The notes: generated by a model not told the origin, from the letters alone. A stretch of 64,000 nucleotides of DNA from Ruegeria sp. HKCCD7303 (GCF_013111185.1 NZ_WVRE01000008.1:124001-188000), one strand, 5' to 3'. Shown: positions 1 to 9,469, counted from the stretch's first letter. Numbers and translations: made by a program.

Positions 1-226
1 GGCGGCGTCCATAGGCGGCACAAAGGGAACACACACTTTCCAGCGTCTGCATCGCGGCCTCTCCGCAATCTGCGCCCAAGGCGATCTGGAAATCACTGGC
101 TGCGTCGGTTCGACCGCCCTCACCCTCGCTCCACATCCGCAGATACATCACCGCACCTGCTTCAACCGGACCAAGATCCGCAAGGTGGCCAACCGTGGCG
201 CCACCGCGTGTGGATTGCATGCTCAT
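1..226 (-). CDS. Unknown protein of the heme-uptake locus (partial, cut by window edge)
   Basis: Reading leftward, 75 codons are open before the window edge, so the C-terminus is missing. The start is MSMQSTRGGATVGHLADLGP, followed by a stretch with a cysteine cluster (SVCSLCAAYG) near the cut. The ATG overlaps the hemP stop as ATGA, so the two genes should be translationally coupled and co-transcribed. I do not recognise the family. Its place directly after hemP points to a heme or iron uptake locus continuing off the left edge. No signal peptide or membrane segment is visible in the part seen. The frame is well supported by the overlap and codon use; the function is open. Confidence 0.6.
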   Translation of the reverse strand, partial: MSMQSTRGGATVGHLADLGPVEAGAVMYLRMWSEGEGGRTDAASDFQIALGADCGEAAMQTLESVCSLCAAYGRR

Positions 227-390
227 TTCGTCAGGATCAGTTTGCCTGCGCGGGTGATCCGCAAAGTGTAAAGCTGATCGCCAAGTTCGATATGGGCAAG
301 ATTTCCGCCCTTTGTCAGCTCCTCGGCCTTGTGCGCGGGAAGCATCGAGACAGGATAACCTTGGGTGGGGGTCGGGTTCTGTATGTTCAT
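223..390 (-). CDS. hemP: Hemin uptake protein HemP
   Basis: A 55-residue protein whose C-terminal half carries the HemP pattern: a helix with LPAHKAEELTKGG, then HIELGDQLYTLRITRAGKLI ending in LTK. Family members (HemP/HmuP) are tiny proteins encoded with hemin receptors and ABC transporters; in some bacteria they act as positive regulators of the receptor gene. The ATG at 388-390 gives the usual short length; an upstream in-frame start would add 17 residues not typical of the family. It is divergent from gph and overlaps the next heme-locus gene by 4 bases. Iron-responsive control is expected, but I see no clear Fur, Irr or RirA box. Confidence 0.85.
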   Translation of the reverse strand: MNIQNPTPTQGYPVSMLPAHKAEELTKGGNLAHIELGDQLYTLRITRAGKLILTK

Positions 391-488
391 CAGGACATCT
401 CCAGAGCGTGTCGGCTTAGCGCCATACCTGTTGCGTTTCATATAGTCTGGCTGACCCCGACTGGGCTGGCTTTCTGTTCCTGCAGCTT

Positions 489-517
489 AATCTGATTATT
501 TTAGTAAGGATTGTCAA
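489..517 (-). promoter_or_regulatory. Possible hemP promoter
   Basis: On the minus strand a perfect TTGACA (517-512) is followed after 17 bases by CAGATT (494-489), a poor -10. The spacer is very AT-rich compared with its surroundings, as expected for an iron-regulated promoter. It lies about 100 bases before the hemP ATG. The -35 match is good and the -10 weak. Confidence 0.3.
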
Positions 518-596
518 GTGTCGTTTTAACACAAGCGATTGCACCCCTGAAGAGGGCGGGTTACGTCTGCGGTCAGACGAAAAGGACGCGCTGGGC

Positions 597-1268
597 ATGA
601 CCGCAACAGTTATTTTTGATCTCGATGGAACGCTGGTGGACAGCCTTGGCGATCTGGCCGCAGCGGCCAATCGAACATTGAATGACGTTGGGCATGACCC
701 GCTGTCGATCGACATCATCAAGGGATTCGTTGGCAATGGCCTGCCCAAACTAGTCGAACGCATGATCCACCATTGCGAACTGCCGCTGGACCGTCATGCG
801 GAACTGACACAACTGACCCTGAAGCACTACAACGCAGCGGCCAGCGAAACGACCATTCCTTACCCCGGCATCCCCGAATCGCTGGATGCGTTACGACAGA
901 TGGGTTGCGCTCTGGGCATCTGCACAAACAAGCCCGAAGCCCCTGCCCGCCACGTGTTAGAAGCGCTGAACCTGTCGCGGTTCTTCGATGTGGTGATTGG
1001 TGGCGACAGTCTGCCGACCAGAAAGCCGGACCCCAAGCATCTTTTTGCAAGCTTCGATGCCCTTGAGGCAAAAGGTCCCCGCGTATTTGTTGGAGACAGC
1101 GAGGTAGACTCGGAAACCGCCGTCAGAGCGAAAATCCCGTTTCTGCTGTTCACGGAAGGATACCGAAAGTCCCGCGTGCAGAACATTCCACATGACATCG
1201 CCTATGAGGCTGCTGCAGACCTTCCCATTCATGTGGCGACGCTGGCCCAAAACGAACACGTGTCCTGA
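597..1268 (+). CDS. gph: Phosphoglycolate phosphatase (HAD superfamily)
   Basis: A 223-residue HAD hydrolase that removes phosphate from 2-phosphoglycolate, a product of DNA-end repair and of RuBisCO oxygenation. Motif I is at the N-terminus (VIFDLDGTLVDS, residues 5-16, nucleophile Asp8). Motif II is CTNKPE near 103. The motif III lysine lies in TRKPDPKHL near 141, and motif IV is VFVGDSEVDSETA near 164, with the paired aspartates. The cap domain between motifs I and II is helical, as in subfamily IA. Length fits Gph/CbbZ. The start ATG is the first in frame. It stands alone, divergent from hemP, with a 327-base gap before the next gene. Confidence 0.88.
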   Translation: MTATVIFDLDGTLVDSLGDLAAAANRTLNDVGHDPLSIDIIKGFVGNGLPKLVERMIHHCELPLDRHAELTQLTLKHYNAAASETTIPYPGIPESLDALRQMGCALGICTNKPEAPARHVLEALNLSRFFDVVIGGDSLPTRKPDPKHLFASFDALEAKGPRVFVGDSEVDSETAVRAKIPFLLFTEGYRKSRVQNIPHDIAYEAAADLPIHVATLAQNEHVS

Positions 1269-1595
1269 ACTCGCCCACCAATTCTGCGGGCGGCAAGATC
1301 TGTTTCACATTCCCAAAAAGTTAAGAGGGGCCGGCCGAGGGGGTGTGACCAGCCCCTCATCGGGGAAAGTAATTACCGTGTGTTTGTGTGGTAAGTACGG
1401 TAGGTCATGTTTACCCCTGATCGCTGCCGCGCAAAATTGGGGGTTTCCCGTAGTCGCGCTATTTTCCCTGAAAACCTTTTGAAAATCCCAGCAGGAGCCT
1501 TTCGATTTGCCCATCATGCCTTGCTTAAATTTTGCCCCGACGCTCTGTTGGTAACCAAGATCACACGCAGAACAAATCGGGTAAAAAGGTAACCC
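1269..1595 (+). other. Intergenic region before the SulP gene
   Basis: No convincing gene in 327 bases. A G-rich block at 1325-1365 holds two copies of GAGGGG, either of which can pair with CCCCTC at 1353-1358, and a CCCC-N5-GGGG step. There is no T-run, so it is not a normal terminator. The last 15 bases carry AAAAAGGT, a good ribosome site for the next gene. The rest is presumably promoter DNA. Confidence 0.4.
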
Positions 1596-3299
1596 ATGGA
1601 AAACCCGGGCAGAAATCCCAAATCATCACCGTCACCGGTGCTGCAGGGCGTGCTGCCTTTTGACCGGTCGCGTCTTCCGACCGAGATGCTTGCCGGGCTT
1701 ACCTTTGCCTGCCTCGCGATCCCCGAAGTCATGGGCTATACCAAAATCGCGGGTACGCCGGTCATTACGGGGCTCTATACGATTCTGATTCCCATGGCGC
1801 TGTTCGCCCTGTTCGGGTCGTCGCGAAATCTTGTGGTCGGGGCCGATTCGGCAACGGCGGCCATAACAGCCTCGGCGCTGGCGGGCATGGCGGTCTCGGG
1901 TTCGTCGGAATACCTCGCTTTGGCGTCCCTGTTGGCGCTGATGGCGGCCGTGCTTTTGATCGCTGCGCGGATCATCGGGCTTGGATTTCTGGCCGACTTC
2001 CTGTCGCGCACCGTTTTGGTCGGTTTTCTGACCGGCGTTGGCGTTCAGGTTGCCACTGGCGAAATACCCGGTTTATTGGGGATCGAAGCCAGCGGACACG
2101 GTACGCTTGCGCGGCTGAACGACGTATACCTGAACTTGGCTCATATCAGCTGGCCAACTGTGTTTGTCTCTGCCGCCGTGCTTGGCGTTGTTGTCGCCTC
2201 CACAATGCTGTCGCGAAGAATACCCGGCCCCCTGATCGCAATCGTAGGAGTGATCTATTGCAGCTGGGCCTTTTCCTTCGAAACAATCGGCATTGCTGTT
2301 CTGGGGACAGTTCCAAGCGGCTTGCCGTCACTCTCGATACCGAATGTGGATTGGAGTTGGACTTTGTTCAAACAACTCCTGCCCACGGCACTGTCCATCT
2401 TCGTGGTTATTCTGGCACAGAGCGCAGCGACCTCACGAGCCTACGCTGCCCGGTACGATGAGAAGTTCAGCGAGGACACAGACCTGATCGGGTTGGGCCT
2501 TGCAAATTTCGGCGCGGCATTTTCCGGCACTTTTGTGGTCAACGGTAGCCCCACCAAAACCGAAATGGTCGCCAGCGCCGGTGGGCGCAGTCAGGTGGCC
2601 CAATTGACTACTGTGGCCATTGTCCTTGTGGTGATCCTGTTTCTCACCAAACCGCTTGCTTATCTGCCAAGTGCCGCCTTGTCGGCCATTGTCTTCCTGA
2701 TTGGTTTGAAGCTGATTGATCTGCGTGGTCTTACCACGATCTACAAACAAGCCCGCTCAGAGTTCTGGGTGGCCGCCGCAACGGCCGCCGTGGTCGTGCT
2801 TGTGGGCGTCGAACAAGGCATTGTCTTTGCCGTGGTCTTTTCTCTGATCGATCACACCCGCCGGGGGTATCGCCCAAAGAACGCCGCGATCGTCAAAACC
2901 GAAAACGGTGGCTGGCATTCAAAAGCCCTGACACCACCCAATCAATTTGAACCCGGCCTTGTGATCTATCGGTTCTCGCACGGCATGTATTACGCAAACA
3001 CACAGCGTTTTACGAATGAAGCCACGGCCATTGTGCAAGGCTCGGACGCGAAACCTGAATGGTTCTGCATCGACGCATCGGCCATAGATGAGATCGATTT
3101 TACCGCCGGGTATGCCCTGCGCAGCTTGGTCGAGTTTCTGCATGAAAACGGCATTCGCCTCGTGTTCACGCTGGTTGAACCAGATGTAAAAGCAGAGCTT
3201 GATCGCTATGGCGTGACCGATCTGATCGGCGAAGACGCGTTCTTTGACACGGGCAACCGTTTGTTGGATGCCTTCGACAAACGTTCGGCCGCGTCGTGA
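1596..3299 (+). CDS. SulP-family anion permease with STAS domain
   Basis: A 567-residue inner-membrane transporter of the SLC26/SulP family. The N-terminal part has the family entry sequence (LTFACLAIPEVMGYTKIAG, around residues 35-53). About ten to twelve hydrophobic segments follow to residue 425, with the signature region FGAAFSGTFVVNGSPTKTEM near 306-325. The C-terminal 120 residues form a cytoplasmic STAS domain (WFCIDASAIDEIDFTAG near 487). Substrates in the family include sulfate, bicarbonate and dicarboxylates, and the sequence does not settle which one this carries. No carbonic anhydrase or sulfur-assimilation gene is adjacent. It is convergent with the lactate operon, with only 7 bases between the stops. 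Confidence 0.85.
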   Translation: MENPGRNPKSSPSPVLQGVLPFDRSRLPTEMLAGLTFACLAIPEVMGYTKIAGTPVITGLYTILIPMALFALFGSSRNLVVGADSATAAITASALAGMAVSGSSEYLALASLLALMAAVLLIAARIIGLGFLADFLSRTVLVGFLTGVGVQVATGEIPGLLGIEASGHGTLARLNDVYLNLAHISWPTVFVSAAVLGVVVASTMLSRRIPGPLIAIVGVIYCSWAFSFETIGIAVLGTVPSGLPSLSIPNVDWSWTLFKQLLPTALSIFVVILAQSAATSRAYAARYDEKFSEDTDLIGLGLANFGAAFSGTFVVNGSPTKTEMVASAGGRSQVAQLTTVAIVLVVILFLTKPLAYLPSAALSAIVFLIGLKLIDLRGLTTIYKQARSEFWVAAATAAVVVLVGVEQGIVFAVVFSLIDHTRRGYRPKNAAIVKTENGGWHSKALTPPNQFEPGLVIYRFSHGMYYANTQRFTNEATAIVQGSDAKPEWFCIDASAIDEIDFTAGYALRSLVEFLHENGIRLVFTLVEPDVKAELDRYGVTDLIGEDAFFDTGNRLLDAFDKRSAAS

Positions 3300-3306
3300 A
3301 GCCCGC

Positions 3307-4986
3307 TTAGTTGTAGTATTTCGCCTTCGACATCTTACCGATACCAGGGTTGAACGAATTGGTCGGGTCGCAGCACTTGTAATGCGCTGCCAGGTCCGGC
3401 TTGGCCTTGTACAGGTGACCCACGTTGTGTTCAGCCGGGTATTCTGCCCCCCGTTCGTCAAACAGTTTGAGCATCGCTGCCTTCAACACCTTGGGGTCCG
3501 CGCCCTTTTTGACGATGTAATCCTGATGCATGACGTGGCACATGAAGTGGCCGTAATAGAGTTTGTGCACCAGCTTATCCTCGATCTCAGGTGGAAGTTT
3601 TTCCAGCCAGTCGTAATCGTTGCGGCGCAGCGCGACATCCAGTGCAATAATATCTTCTACATCCGAGTTATGCAGCGCCATGTAACGCACGGCGGCTCCG
3701 GCGGCTGCGAAACGATGCAGGCCGGCAATCTTGGCCTCGCGCATATCGCATTCAAAGAACCCAGCTTCACGGTCTTTCAGAAAATCCGGCAACCACGCAG
3801 CAGCCTCTGCGATCCCGTCATCTTTCATCTTCAGGATCAGGTGGTGTTCGTATTTGTCGCGGAACTCGACCATCCGCTTGGGCAGAACACGCGGCCAAAG
3901 CGCTACGGCCATTTGCATGAAACGATCAGTAAAATTGCCGAGGAGCGGTATACGCCGAAGCCGCGCATCAACCGCACCTTTCATCGCGAAGAAGAACGGC
4001 AAGCGATCCGTCCCCAGTTTGTCGATCATCACAACCGTGTCCTTGCCGTATTTGGCGGTGATGTCGAACACTTCACGCTGCATATATTCGGCCGAGACGG
4101 GCAGTGACTTGAACCTGGACAGGATATGGCGGCGCAAAGCGGCCAGATCCTCGGGGCTGTTCGTTCCAATATAGAACACTTTTTCCGCGTCGTTTTTCCG
4201 GAAGGTATCAAGGCGAACAGCAAAAACCGCCAGTTTTCCGGCAGAACCAGCGGATTCGAACAGTTTGGCCTTGTCTGCGTTGAAACGTGCAGGCGTTTCT
4301 GCGTCCACATCCCGCACGATCTGTGCGTAGTCACTTGCTGACGCCCGTTTGTTCGTGGCCCCCGGGTTGCGGTCGAAAGTGCCGGCGTCAAGGCTTGCCA
4401 GGATTTCCTCGGGCGTGTCGCCCAGATCAATGCCCAGATGGTTGACCAGTTCCAGCTCGCCCTGCTCGGATATCCGGGCGTACACGGACAGTTCGGTGTA
4501 AACGGGCCCACGCTCGACCAAAGACCCGCCCGAGTTATTGCAGACCCCACCCACAATCGATGCACCGATGCACGAGGAACCGATCACCGAATGCGGCTCG
4601 CGCCCCAGCGGGGCCAGAAGTTTTTCCAAAGCAAACAGGGTGGCACCGGGAAAGCTGACGATTTGCTCGCCATTGTTCAACGGGACCAGTGTATCCATCC
4701 GGCGGGTGTTGATCAGAACGACATCGCGGTCATAGCTGCCCGACGGTGTCGATCCTTCTGTCAGGCCGGTGTTGGCGGCCTGCATGATGACGATCTTGTC
4801 CGATGCAACACAAGCTTGCAGAACCTTCCACTGTTCCGACAGCGTACCAGGCTGAATGACACACAGCGCCTCCCCCTCGCCCGAGCGGAACCCACGCCGA
4901 AACCGCTCGGTCGCGCGCTCGCCTGTCAGGACGTGGCGCGATCCAACGACGGAGCGGAAGTGCTTGATCAATTCTTCATTGGTCAT
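3307..4986 (-). CDS. dld: D-lactate dehydrogenase, quinone-dependent, FAD-binding
   Basis: About 559 residues. A peripheral membrane flavoenzyme that oxidises D-lactate to pyruvate and passes electrons to quinone. The FAD-binding (PCMH-type) domain includes MQAANTGLTEGSTPSG near 69-84 and a glycine-rich stretch SSCIGASIVGGVCNNSGGS near 137. The C-terminal part matches the membrane-associated Dld domain, including HVMHQDYIVKKG. The ATG at 4986 has a G-run 6-7 bases upstream; an in-frame ATG at 4998 would add four residues. It is the last gene of the lactate operon, 20 bases after lldD. Length matches E. coli Dld (571), and the D- and L-specific enzymes side by side support the call. Confidence 0.88.
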   Translation of the reverse strand: MTNEELIKHFRSVVGSRHVLTGERATERFRRGFRSGEGEALCVIQPGTLSEQWKVLQACVASDKIVIMQAANTGLTEGSTPSGSYDRDVVLINTRRMDTLVPLNNGEQIVSFPGATLFALEKLLAPLGREPHSVIGSSCIGASIVGGVCNNSGGSLVERGPVYTELSVYARISEQGELELVNHLGIDLGDTPEEILASLDAGTFDRNPGATNKRASASDYAQIVRDVDAETPARFNADKAKLFESAGSAGKLAVFAVRLDTFRKNDAEKVFYIGTNSPEDLAALRRHILSRFKSLPVSAEYMQREVFDITAKYGKDTVVMIDKLGTDRLPFFFAMKGAVDARLRRIPLLGNFTDRFMQMAVALWPRVLPKRMVEFRDKYEHHLILKMKDDGIAEAAAWLPDFLKDREAGFFECDMREAKIAGLHRFAAAGAAVRYMALHNSDVEDIIALDVALRRNDYDWLEKLPPEIEDKLVHKLYYGHFMCHVMHQDYIVKKGADPKVLKAAMLKLFDERGAEYPAEHNVGHLYKAKPDLAAHYKCCDPTNSFNPGIGKMSKAKYYN

Positions 4987-5005
4987 CTCGGCCCCCATCT
5001 TGGGT

Positions 5006-6157
5006 TCAGGCGTTGCGGAAACGGATATTCTCGCGGCTCAACTGGTCAACGCTGGTGACGCCCATGAGTTTCATGTCGCGTTCGATCTCGGCCCGCATCA
5101 GGCCAAGGGCGCGCTCAACCCCCGCCTGCCCTGCGGCAGCCAACGGGTACAGGTAGTGACGACCAACACCCACGGCTTTGGCCCCAATCGACAACGCTTT
5201 GAGCACATGGGTGCCGCGTTGGATACCACTGTCCATCATCACGTCCAGCTTGTCACCAACGGCATCGACGATCTCGGCCAGTTGGTCGAAGGGCGTACGC
5301 GAGCCGTCCAGTTGGCGGCCCCCGTGGTTCGACAAGATGATCCCGGTGCAGCCGATTTCAGCCGCGCGTTTGGCATCCTCGACGGTCATGATCCCCTTCA
5401 GGCAGAACTGACCGTCCCAGTCTCGCACCATCTGTGCCACGTCATCCCAGTTCATCGACGGATCGAGCATGTCGGTAAAGTAGCCGCCGATCGAGCTGGC
5501 CCCTCCACCCATATCGACATGTTCTTCCAGCTGCGGCAGGCGGAATTTCTCGTGCGTGACATAGTTGATCCCCCACATCGGCTTGATTGCAAACTGGATC
5601 ATGCCGCCCAGCGTCAGACGGAATGGGATCGAGAAGCCGGTGCGCAGATCACGCTCACGGTTGCCGCCGGTGATGCTGTCGACGGTCAGCATCATGACCT
5701 CGACACCCGCCTCTTTCGCGCGCTGCATCATGGCGGCGTTCAGGCCGCGATCCTTGTGGAAATAGAACTGATAGACCTGCGGGTTCTTGTGTTTTTGCCG
5801 AAGCTCCTCCAACGACACGGTCCCCAGCGAGGATACGCCGAACATCGTCCCGTATTTCTCAGCCGCCGCCGCAACCGCGCGCTCGCCTTGATGGTGGAAC
5901 AGGCGCTGCAAGGCGGTGGGTGAGCAATAGATGGGCATATCCAGCTTTTGCCCCATCACGGTGACCGACATGTCCACATCGGACACCCCACGCAGGACCG
6001 ACGGCAACAGATCACACCGGTCAAACGCGCTGGTGTTTTCCCGATACGTCACCTCATCATCCGCTCCACCGTCGATATAGTTGAAGATGGGCCCCGGCAG
6101 CCGCTGTTGGGCCAGCCGCCGGAAGTCGTGGAAGTTATGACATTGGCTCAGACGCAT
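5006..6157 (-). CDS. lldD: L-lactate dehydrogenase (FMN-dependent alpha-hydroxyacid dehydrogenase)
   Basis: A 383-residue TIM-barrel flavoprotein that oxidises L-lactate to pyruvate, donating electrons to the respiratory chain. The N-terminal FNYIDGGADDE motif (residues 25-35) is typical of the family. The hallmark ILSNHGGRQLDGSRTP (near 274-289) carries the catalytic histidine and the substrate arginine, and MMDSGIQRGTHVLKAL follows as the FMN phosphate site. Length fits LldD (396 in E. coli). Glycolate oxidase or mandelate dehydrogenase share the fold, but the dld neighbour, the TRAP transporter and the GntR regulator favour lactate. It lies 12 bases downstream of the TRAP permease gene. 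Confidence 0.88.
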   Translation of the reverse strand: MRLSQCHNFHDFRRLAQQRLPGPIFNYIDGGADDEVTYRENTSAFDRCDLLPSVLRGVSDVDMSVTVMGQKLDMPIYCSPTALQRLFHHQGERAVAAAAEKYGTMFGVSSLGTVSLEELRQKHKNPQVYQFYFHKDRGLNAAMMQRAKEAGVEVMMLTVDSITGGNRERDLRTGFSIPFRLTLGGMIQFAIKPMWGINYVTHEKFRLPQLEEHVDMGGGASSIGGYFTDMLDPSMNWDDVAQMVRDWDGQFCLKGIMTVEDAKRAAEIGCTGIILSNHGGRQLDGSRTPFDQLAEIVDAVGDKLDVMMDSGIQRGTHVLKALSIGAKAVGVGRHYLYPLAAAGQAGVERALGLMRAEIERDMKLMGVTSVDQLSRENIRFRNA

Positions 6158-6169
6158 CAGGCAGGCTCC

Positions 6170-8233
6170 TTAGTAGGCGACCGAGGGCAGCCAGGTGGCT
6201 AGTGTCGGCCATAGGAAGACTAACGCCAGGCCGGTCAACTGCAACAACACGAAGGGGATGATGCCTTTGTAAATGTGGGTCAGCTTGATCTCGGGCGGGC
6301 AAACGCCTTTCAGATAGAACAGGGCGAAGCCCACAGGCGGCGTCAGGAAGCTGGTTTGCAGCGTCACCGCCACCAGGATCACGAACCACACCAGCGCGGG
6401 TTCATCCAGAACGCCAAAGCCGGGGATGTCGATGCCCAACCCGTTCACGATGGGCCGCATCAGAGGCAACACGATCAGCGTGATCTCGATCCAGTCCAAA
6501 ACGAAGCCCAGCAAGAAGACGATGAACAGGATGAAAAGGATTGTGCCGTTGGCTCCGAAACCGGTGGATTGCACCACATGCTCGATCAGCTCGTCCCCGC
6601 CCAATTCACGCAAGACGTAAGAGAATACGGTCGCCCCAAGGAAGATCGCGAAGATGTACGCAGTGGTGTTGAAGGTCGACACCAGCACGTTCCACAGTTT
6701 CGCAAAGGTCAGCTTGCGATAGCCCAGTGCCAGCAGCGTCGCACCCAGCGCACCGATGCCCGAGGCTTCGGTCGGCGTGGTCAGACCTGCAAAGATCGAA
6801 CCTAGCACGGCGAGGATCAGCATCAGCGTTGGGATGACGGCAATCAGAACGTCCTTGACAGCGGCCCAATCGGGAGCTTTTGCGCCCTCGGGCACAGGGG
6901 CCGCATCACGCTTCACCAGCGCGAGAATGAAGATGTAGGTCAGGTACAGGCCACCGATGATCACGCCGGGGAAAACAGCCGCCATGAACAGGTCTCCGAC
7001 AGACAAGGCCATCTGGTCGGCCATAATTACCAGCATGATCGAGGGCGGGATCAGGATACCCAGCGTACCGGACGCTGAAACCACGCCAGCAGCCAGCGTC
7101 GGCTGATATTTCTGCTGCATCATAGAGGGCAGCGACAGTACGCCCAGCAGCACAACCGAGGCTCCGATGATGCCGGTCGAGGCTGCCAGAATGATCCCAA
7201 TCAGAGTCACGGTGATCGCCAAACCTCCGCGCACGGTACCGAACAGGCGCTGCATCGACGACATCAGACGCTCGGCCACACCGGATTCGTCCAGCATCAG
7301 GCCCATGAAGATGAACATCGGCAGGGCGACCAGAACCGCGTTGGACATGGTGGCATAAACGCGGTTCACCACAGCACCAAGGGTCAGATAATCAAGCCCT
7401 GTAAAGGTGCTCTCCAGCCCCGTCCACAGCATCAGATCGTTGTCGAACAGGTAAGCCAGACCGCAATAGGCCACGCCGACACCGGCCAGCACCCACGCCA
7501 CCGGGTAGCCCGTGAACAGCAGCGCGATGAAGGTCAGGAACATGGCGATGACCAGCTTTTCCTCGGTCGTTTCGACAAGGAAGGTCAGGCCCACGCAGAC
7601 GGCAGCAAACACGGCCAGAACCAGCAGGATACGACGCAGCGGCGCGCCTTCCCGTTCCGAGGCCGGTCCATAAAGCAGCGCGTGCCCATCGTGGATCAAC
7701 CGTGCGAGTGCAGCCAGGGCGAGCAGGATGAAACTGATCGGAATGACGGCCTTAAACGCCCAGCGCGCAGGCAGACCAGTTGGGCTGTCCGAGCGTTCAT
7801 TGACGCGGAAGCTTTCGTAGAAATAGTCGTACCCCTGGTCGACCATCAAATAGATGAACGGTGTCAGCAGGGTCAGGATACCGATCACTTCGATGATCCG
7901 CTGCGCGCGGCGTGACAGCTGCATATGCAGGACGTCAACGCGGACATGGCTGTCTGTGATCAAGGCATAGGAAATGCCGATCATCGTGACAATGCCGTAG
8001 AAATGCCACTGGATCTCGTCCAGCTTGGGATAGTTCTGGCTGAACAGGTAGCGCAGCGAAACCTGGCTGAAGATCGCAGCCATCAGCAGGATATTCGCCC
8101 ACATGACCACATGGCCTACCGCTTTGACGCCCGTGTCGATAGCGACGGCAATTTTCTGGCGGTCTGTTTCGGGATGCTCCAGAATGCCTTCATAGGCTTC
8201 GACCGGATCATTTGTATATAGTTCGTTGGCCAT
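6170..8233 (-). CDS. TRAP transporter fused permease (DctQ-DctM), probably for lactate
   Basis: About 687 residues, joining the small (DctQ) and large (DctM) subunits of a tripartite ATP-independent periplasmic transporter. Residues about 30-190 hold four membrane segments typical of DctQ. From about 205 a DctM domain follows with some twelve segments, including GIIGASVVLLGVLSLPSMM and SASGTLGILIPPSIMLVIMA, the usual glycine/proline-rich re-entrant motifs. Fused QM proteins are known in the family. The ATG at 8233 has GAGGA at good spacing; an in-frame ATG at 8239 is also possible. It sits between the binding protein and lldD in a leftward operon. The substrate is inferred from the lactate dehydrogenases, not from motifs. 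Confidence 0.88.
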   Translation of the reverse strand: MANELYTNDPVEAYEGILEHPETDRQKIAVAIDTGVKAVGHVVMWANILLMAAIFSQVSLRYLFSQNYPKLDEIQWHFYGIVTMIGISYALITDSHVRVDVLHMQLSRRAQRIIEVIGILTLLTPFIYLMVDQGYDYFYESFRVNERSDSPTGLPARWAFKAVIPISFILLALAALARLIHDGHALLYGPASEREGAPLRRILLVLAVFAAVCVGLTFLVETTEEKLVIAMFLTFIALLFTGYPVAWVLAGVGVAYCGLAYLFDNDLMLWTGLESTFTGLDYLTLGAVVNRVYATMSNAVLVALPMFIFMGLMLDESGVAERLMSSMQRLFGTVRGGLAITVTLIGIILAASTGIIGASVVLLGVLSLPSMMQQKYQPTLAAGVVSASGTLGILIPPSIMLVIMADQMALSVGDLFMAAVFPGVIIGGLYLTYIFILALVKRDAAPVPEGAKAPDWAAVKDVLIAVIPTLMLILAVLGSIFAGLTTPTEASGIGALGATLLALGYRKLTFAKLWNVLVSTFNTTAYIFAIFLGATVFSYVLRELGGDELIEHVVQSTGFGANGTILFILFIVFLLGFVLDWIEITLIVLPLMRPIVNGLGIDIPGFGVLDEPALVWFVILVAVTLQTSFLTPPVGFALFYLKGVCPPEIKLTHIYKGIIPFVLLQLTGLALVFLWPTLATWLPSVAY

Positions 8234-8307
8234 GGTCATTCCTCGCTCAGCACCCCGGCGCGCGGGGCAGTGAAAGGTTAGAAATTCCGTTTTTGGGAGA
8301 GTTCGGA

Positions 8308-8324
8308 GCGGCGGATTCCGCCGC
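8308..8324 (-). other. Intercistronic hairpin between binding protein and permease genes
   Basis: GCGGCGG-att-CCGCCGC is a perfect 7-bp stem with a 3-base loop in the 116-base gap between the TRAP binding-protein and permease genes. No T-run follows. Such hairpins commonly stabilise the upstream message or reduce read-through, which would give more binding protein than permease. Confidence 0.5.
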
Positions 8325-8349
8325 CCCGGTAACGTCAGTTAGGGAGAGT

Positions 8350-9399
8350 TTACTGACGTGGGAGGAACGCGTTGGTCTTCCACAGGTTGTAGCCGTCGCG
8401 GAATTCGTTCATGTCGGCCAGGACTTGTGCAAAAAAGGCATCGTTTGCGGCTTCTTCAGCGGCAACTTCGTCCCAGGTGGCGCGGAAGGTATCCAGCATC
8501 TCGGGCGACCACTGCTTGATGGTGACACCGTTGTTTTCAACGTTGTCGATCAGCGCGGCATGCTGGATCGCTTCACCTTCGGCAAAGCTGTCCGCCATCG
8601 ACGCCTTACAGGCGCTTTCAATGATTGCCTTGTGCTGGTCGCTGGTTTCATTCCAGACGTCTTTGTTGATCAGCAGTTCGAACACAGTCGCCTGCTGGTG
8701 CCAGCCGGGGAAATAGTTGAACTTGACCAGTTTATGGAAGCCCAGGCGCGCATCAATGGCGGGCATCGAAAATTCAGTCGCGTCAATCGCGCCTTTTTCC
8801 AGCGCGGGGAATATCTCACCACCCGGCAGCAGCGACGTTGCAACACCCAACTTCTGCATAACTTTGCCGCCCAGACCAAAGAAACGCATCTTCAGACCGT
8901 TCAGGTCTTCGGGCGAGTTGATCTCGGTTGCGAACCAACCCGAGGTTTCGGGTGCGATGATTGCGCAAGGCAGAACTTTTACGTTGTAACCGGCCTGATC
9001 ATACATTTCCTGATACAGAGTCATGCCGTTGCCGTAGTAGAGCCACGCCATGTATTCACCCGCTTCGGGGCCAAAAGGCACAGCCGAAAACAGCGGCGCA
9101 GCCGGGATTTTACCGGCCCAATATCCGGCTGTAGTGTAGCCCGAGTTGATCTTTCCAGTGGATACCGCGTCCAAAATTTCGAACGGCGGAACCAGCTTGC
9201 CCGGCTCGTACACTTTCATCTTCAGCGTGCCGCCCGACATCACGTCAAGCTGTTCGGCAACACGCGGGATCGGCGAGCCCAAGCCCGGCAATTCGGTCGA
9301 GAACGCAATCGGCGTTTTCAACAGCAGTTTGTCTGCGGCAACCGCAGGCGCGGCCATAATGCTGGCCGCCACGGCCAAGCTCGTCAGGGTCTTCTTCAT
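8350..9399 (-). CDS. dctP: TRAP transporter substrate-binding protein (DctP family)
   Basis: A 349-residue periplasmic binding protein. The first 22 residues (MKKTLTSLAVAASIMAAPAV then A) form a signal peptide with an AVA-type cleavage site. The ATG at 9397-9399 follows a strong GGAGGAGA ribosome site; the longer open frame upstream runs through the operator region and is not coding. The mature part has the family layout, including PEDLNGLKMRFFGLGGKVMQ near residue 150 and PGGEIFPALEKGAIDATEFS, the helix-loop that contains the ligand arginine region. It is the first gene of the leftward lactate operon. The ligand is inferred to be lactate from the operon. Confidence 0.88.
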   Translation of the reverse strand: MKKTLTSLAVAASIMAAPAVAADKLLLKTPIAFSTELPGLGSPIPRVAEQLDVMSGGTLKMKVYEPGKLVPPFEILDAVSTGKINSGYTTAGYWAGKIPAAPLFSAVPFGPEAGEYMAWLYYGNGMTLYQEMYDQAGYNVKVLPCAIIAPETSGWFATEINSPEDLNGLKMRFFGLGGKVMQKLGVATSLLPGGEIFPALEKGAIDATEFSMPAIDARLGFHKLVKFNYFPGWHQQATVFELLINKDVWNETSDQHKAIIESACKASMADSFAEGEAIQHAALIDNVENNGVTIKQWSPEMLDTFRATWDEVAAEEAANDAFFAQVLADMNEFRDGYNLWKTNAFLPRQ

Positions 9400-9469
9400 G
9401 AATTCTCCTCCAGGGTTGGTCGGGGTTTCAGCCCGATCATTGGCGCAGGCTCTTCCAGCGCCGCTCCGG

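Noticed and set aside
1325-1365. Possible riboswitch or structured leader before the SulP gene
   Set aside because: Several alternative GAGGGG/CCCCTC pairings exist but no known aptamer core can be recognised, and the block is about 230 bases from the start codon.
1407-1592. 61-codon frame upstream of the SulP gene
   Set aside because: No ribosome site, composition untypical for coding sequence, and it ends in the leader of the SulP gene.
3244-4107. Long plus-strand frame opposite dld
   Set aside because: It is the antisense of a well-supported enzyme; its codon pattern is that of a shadow.
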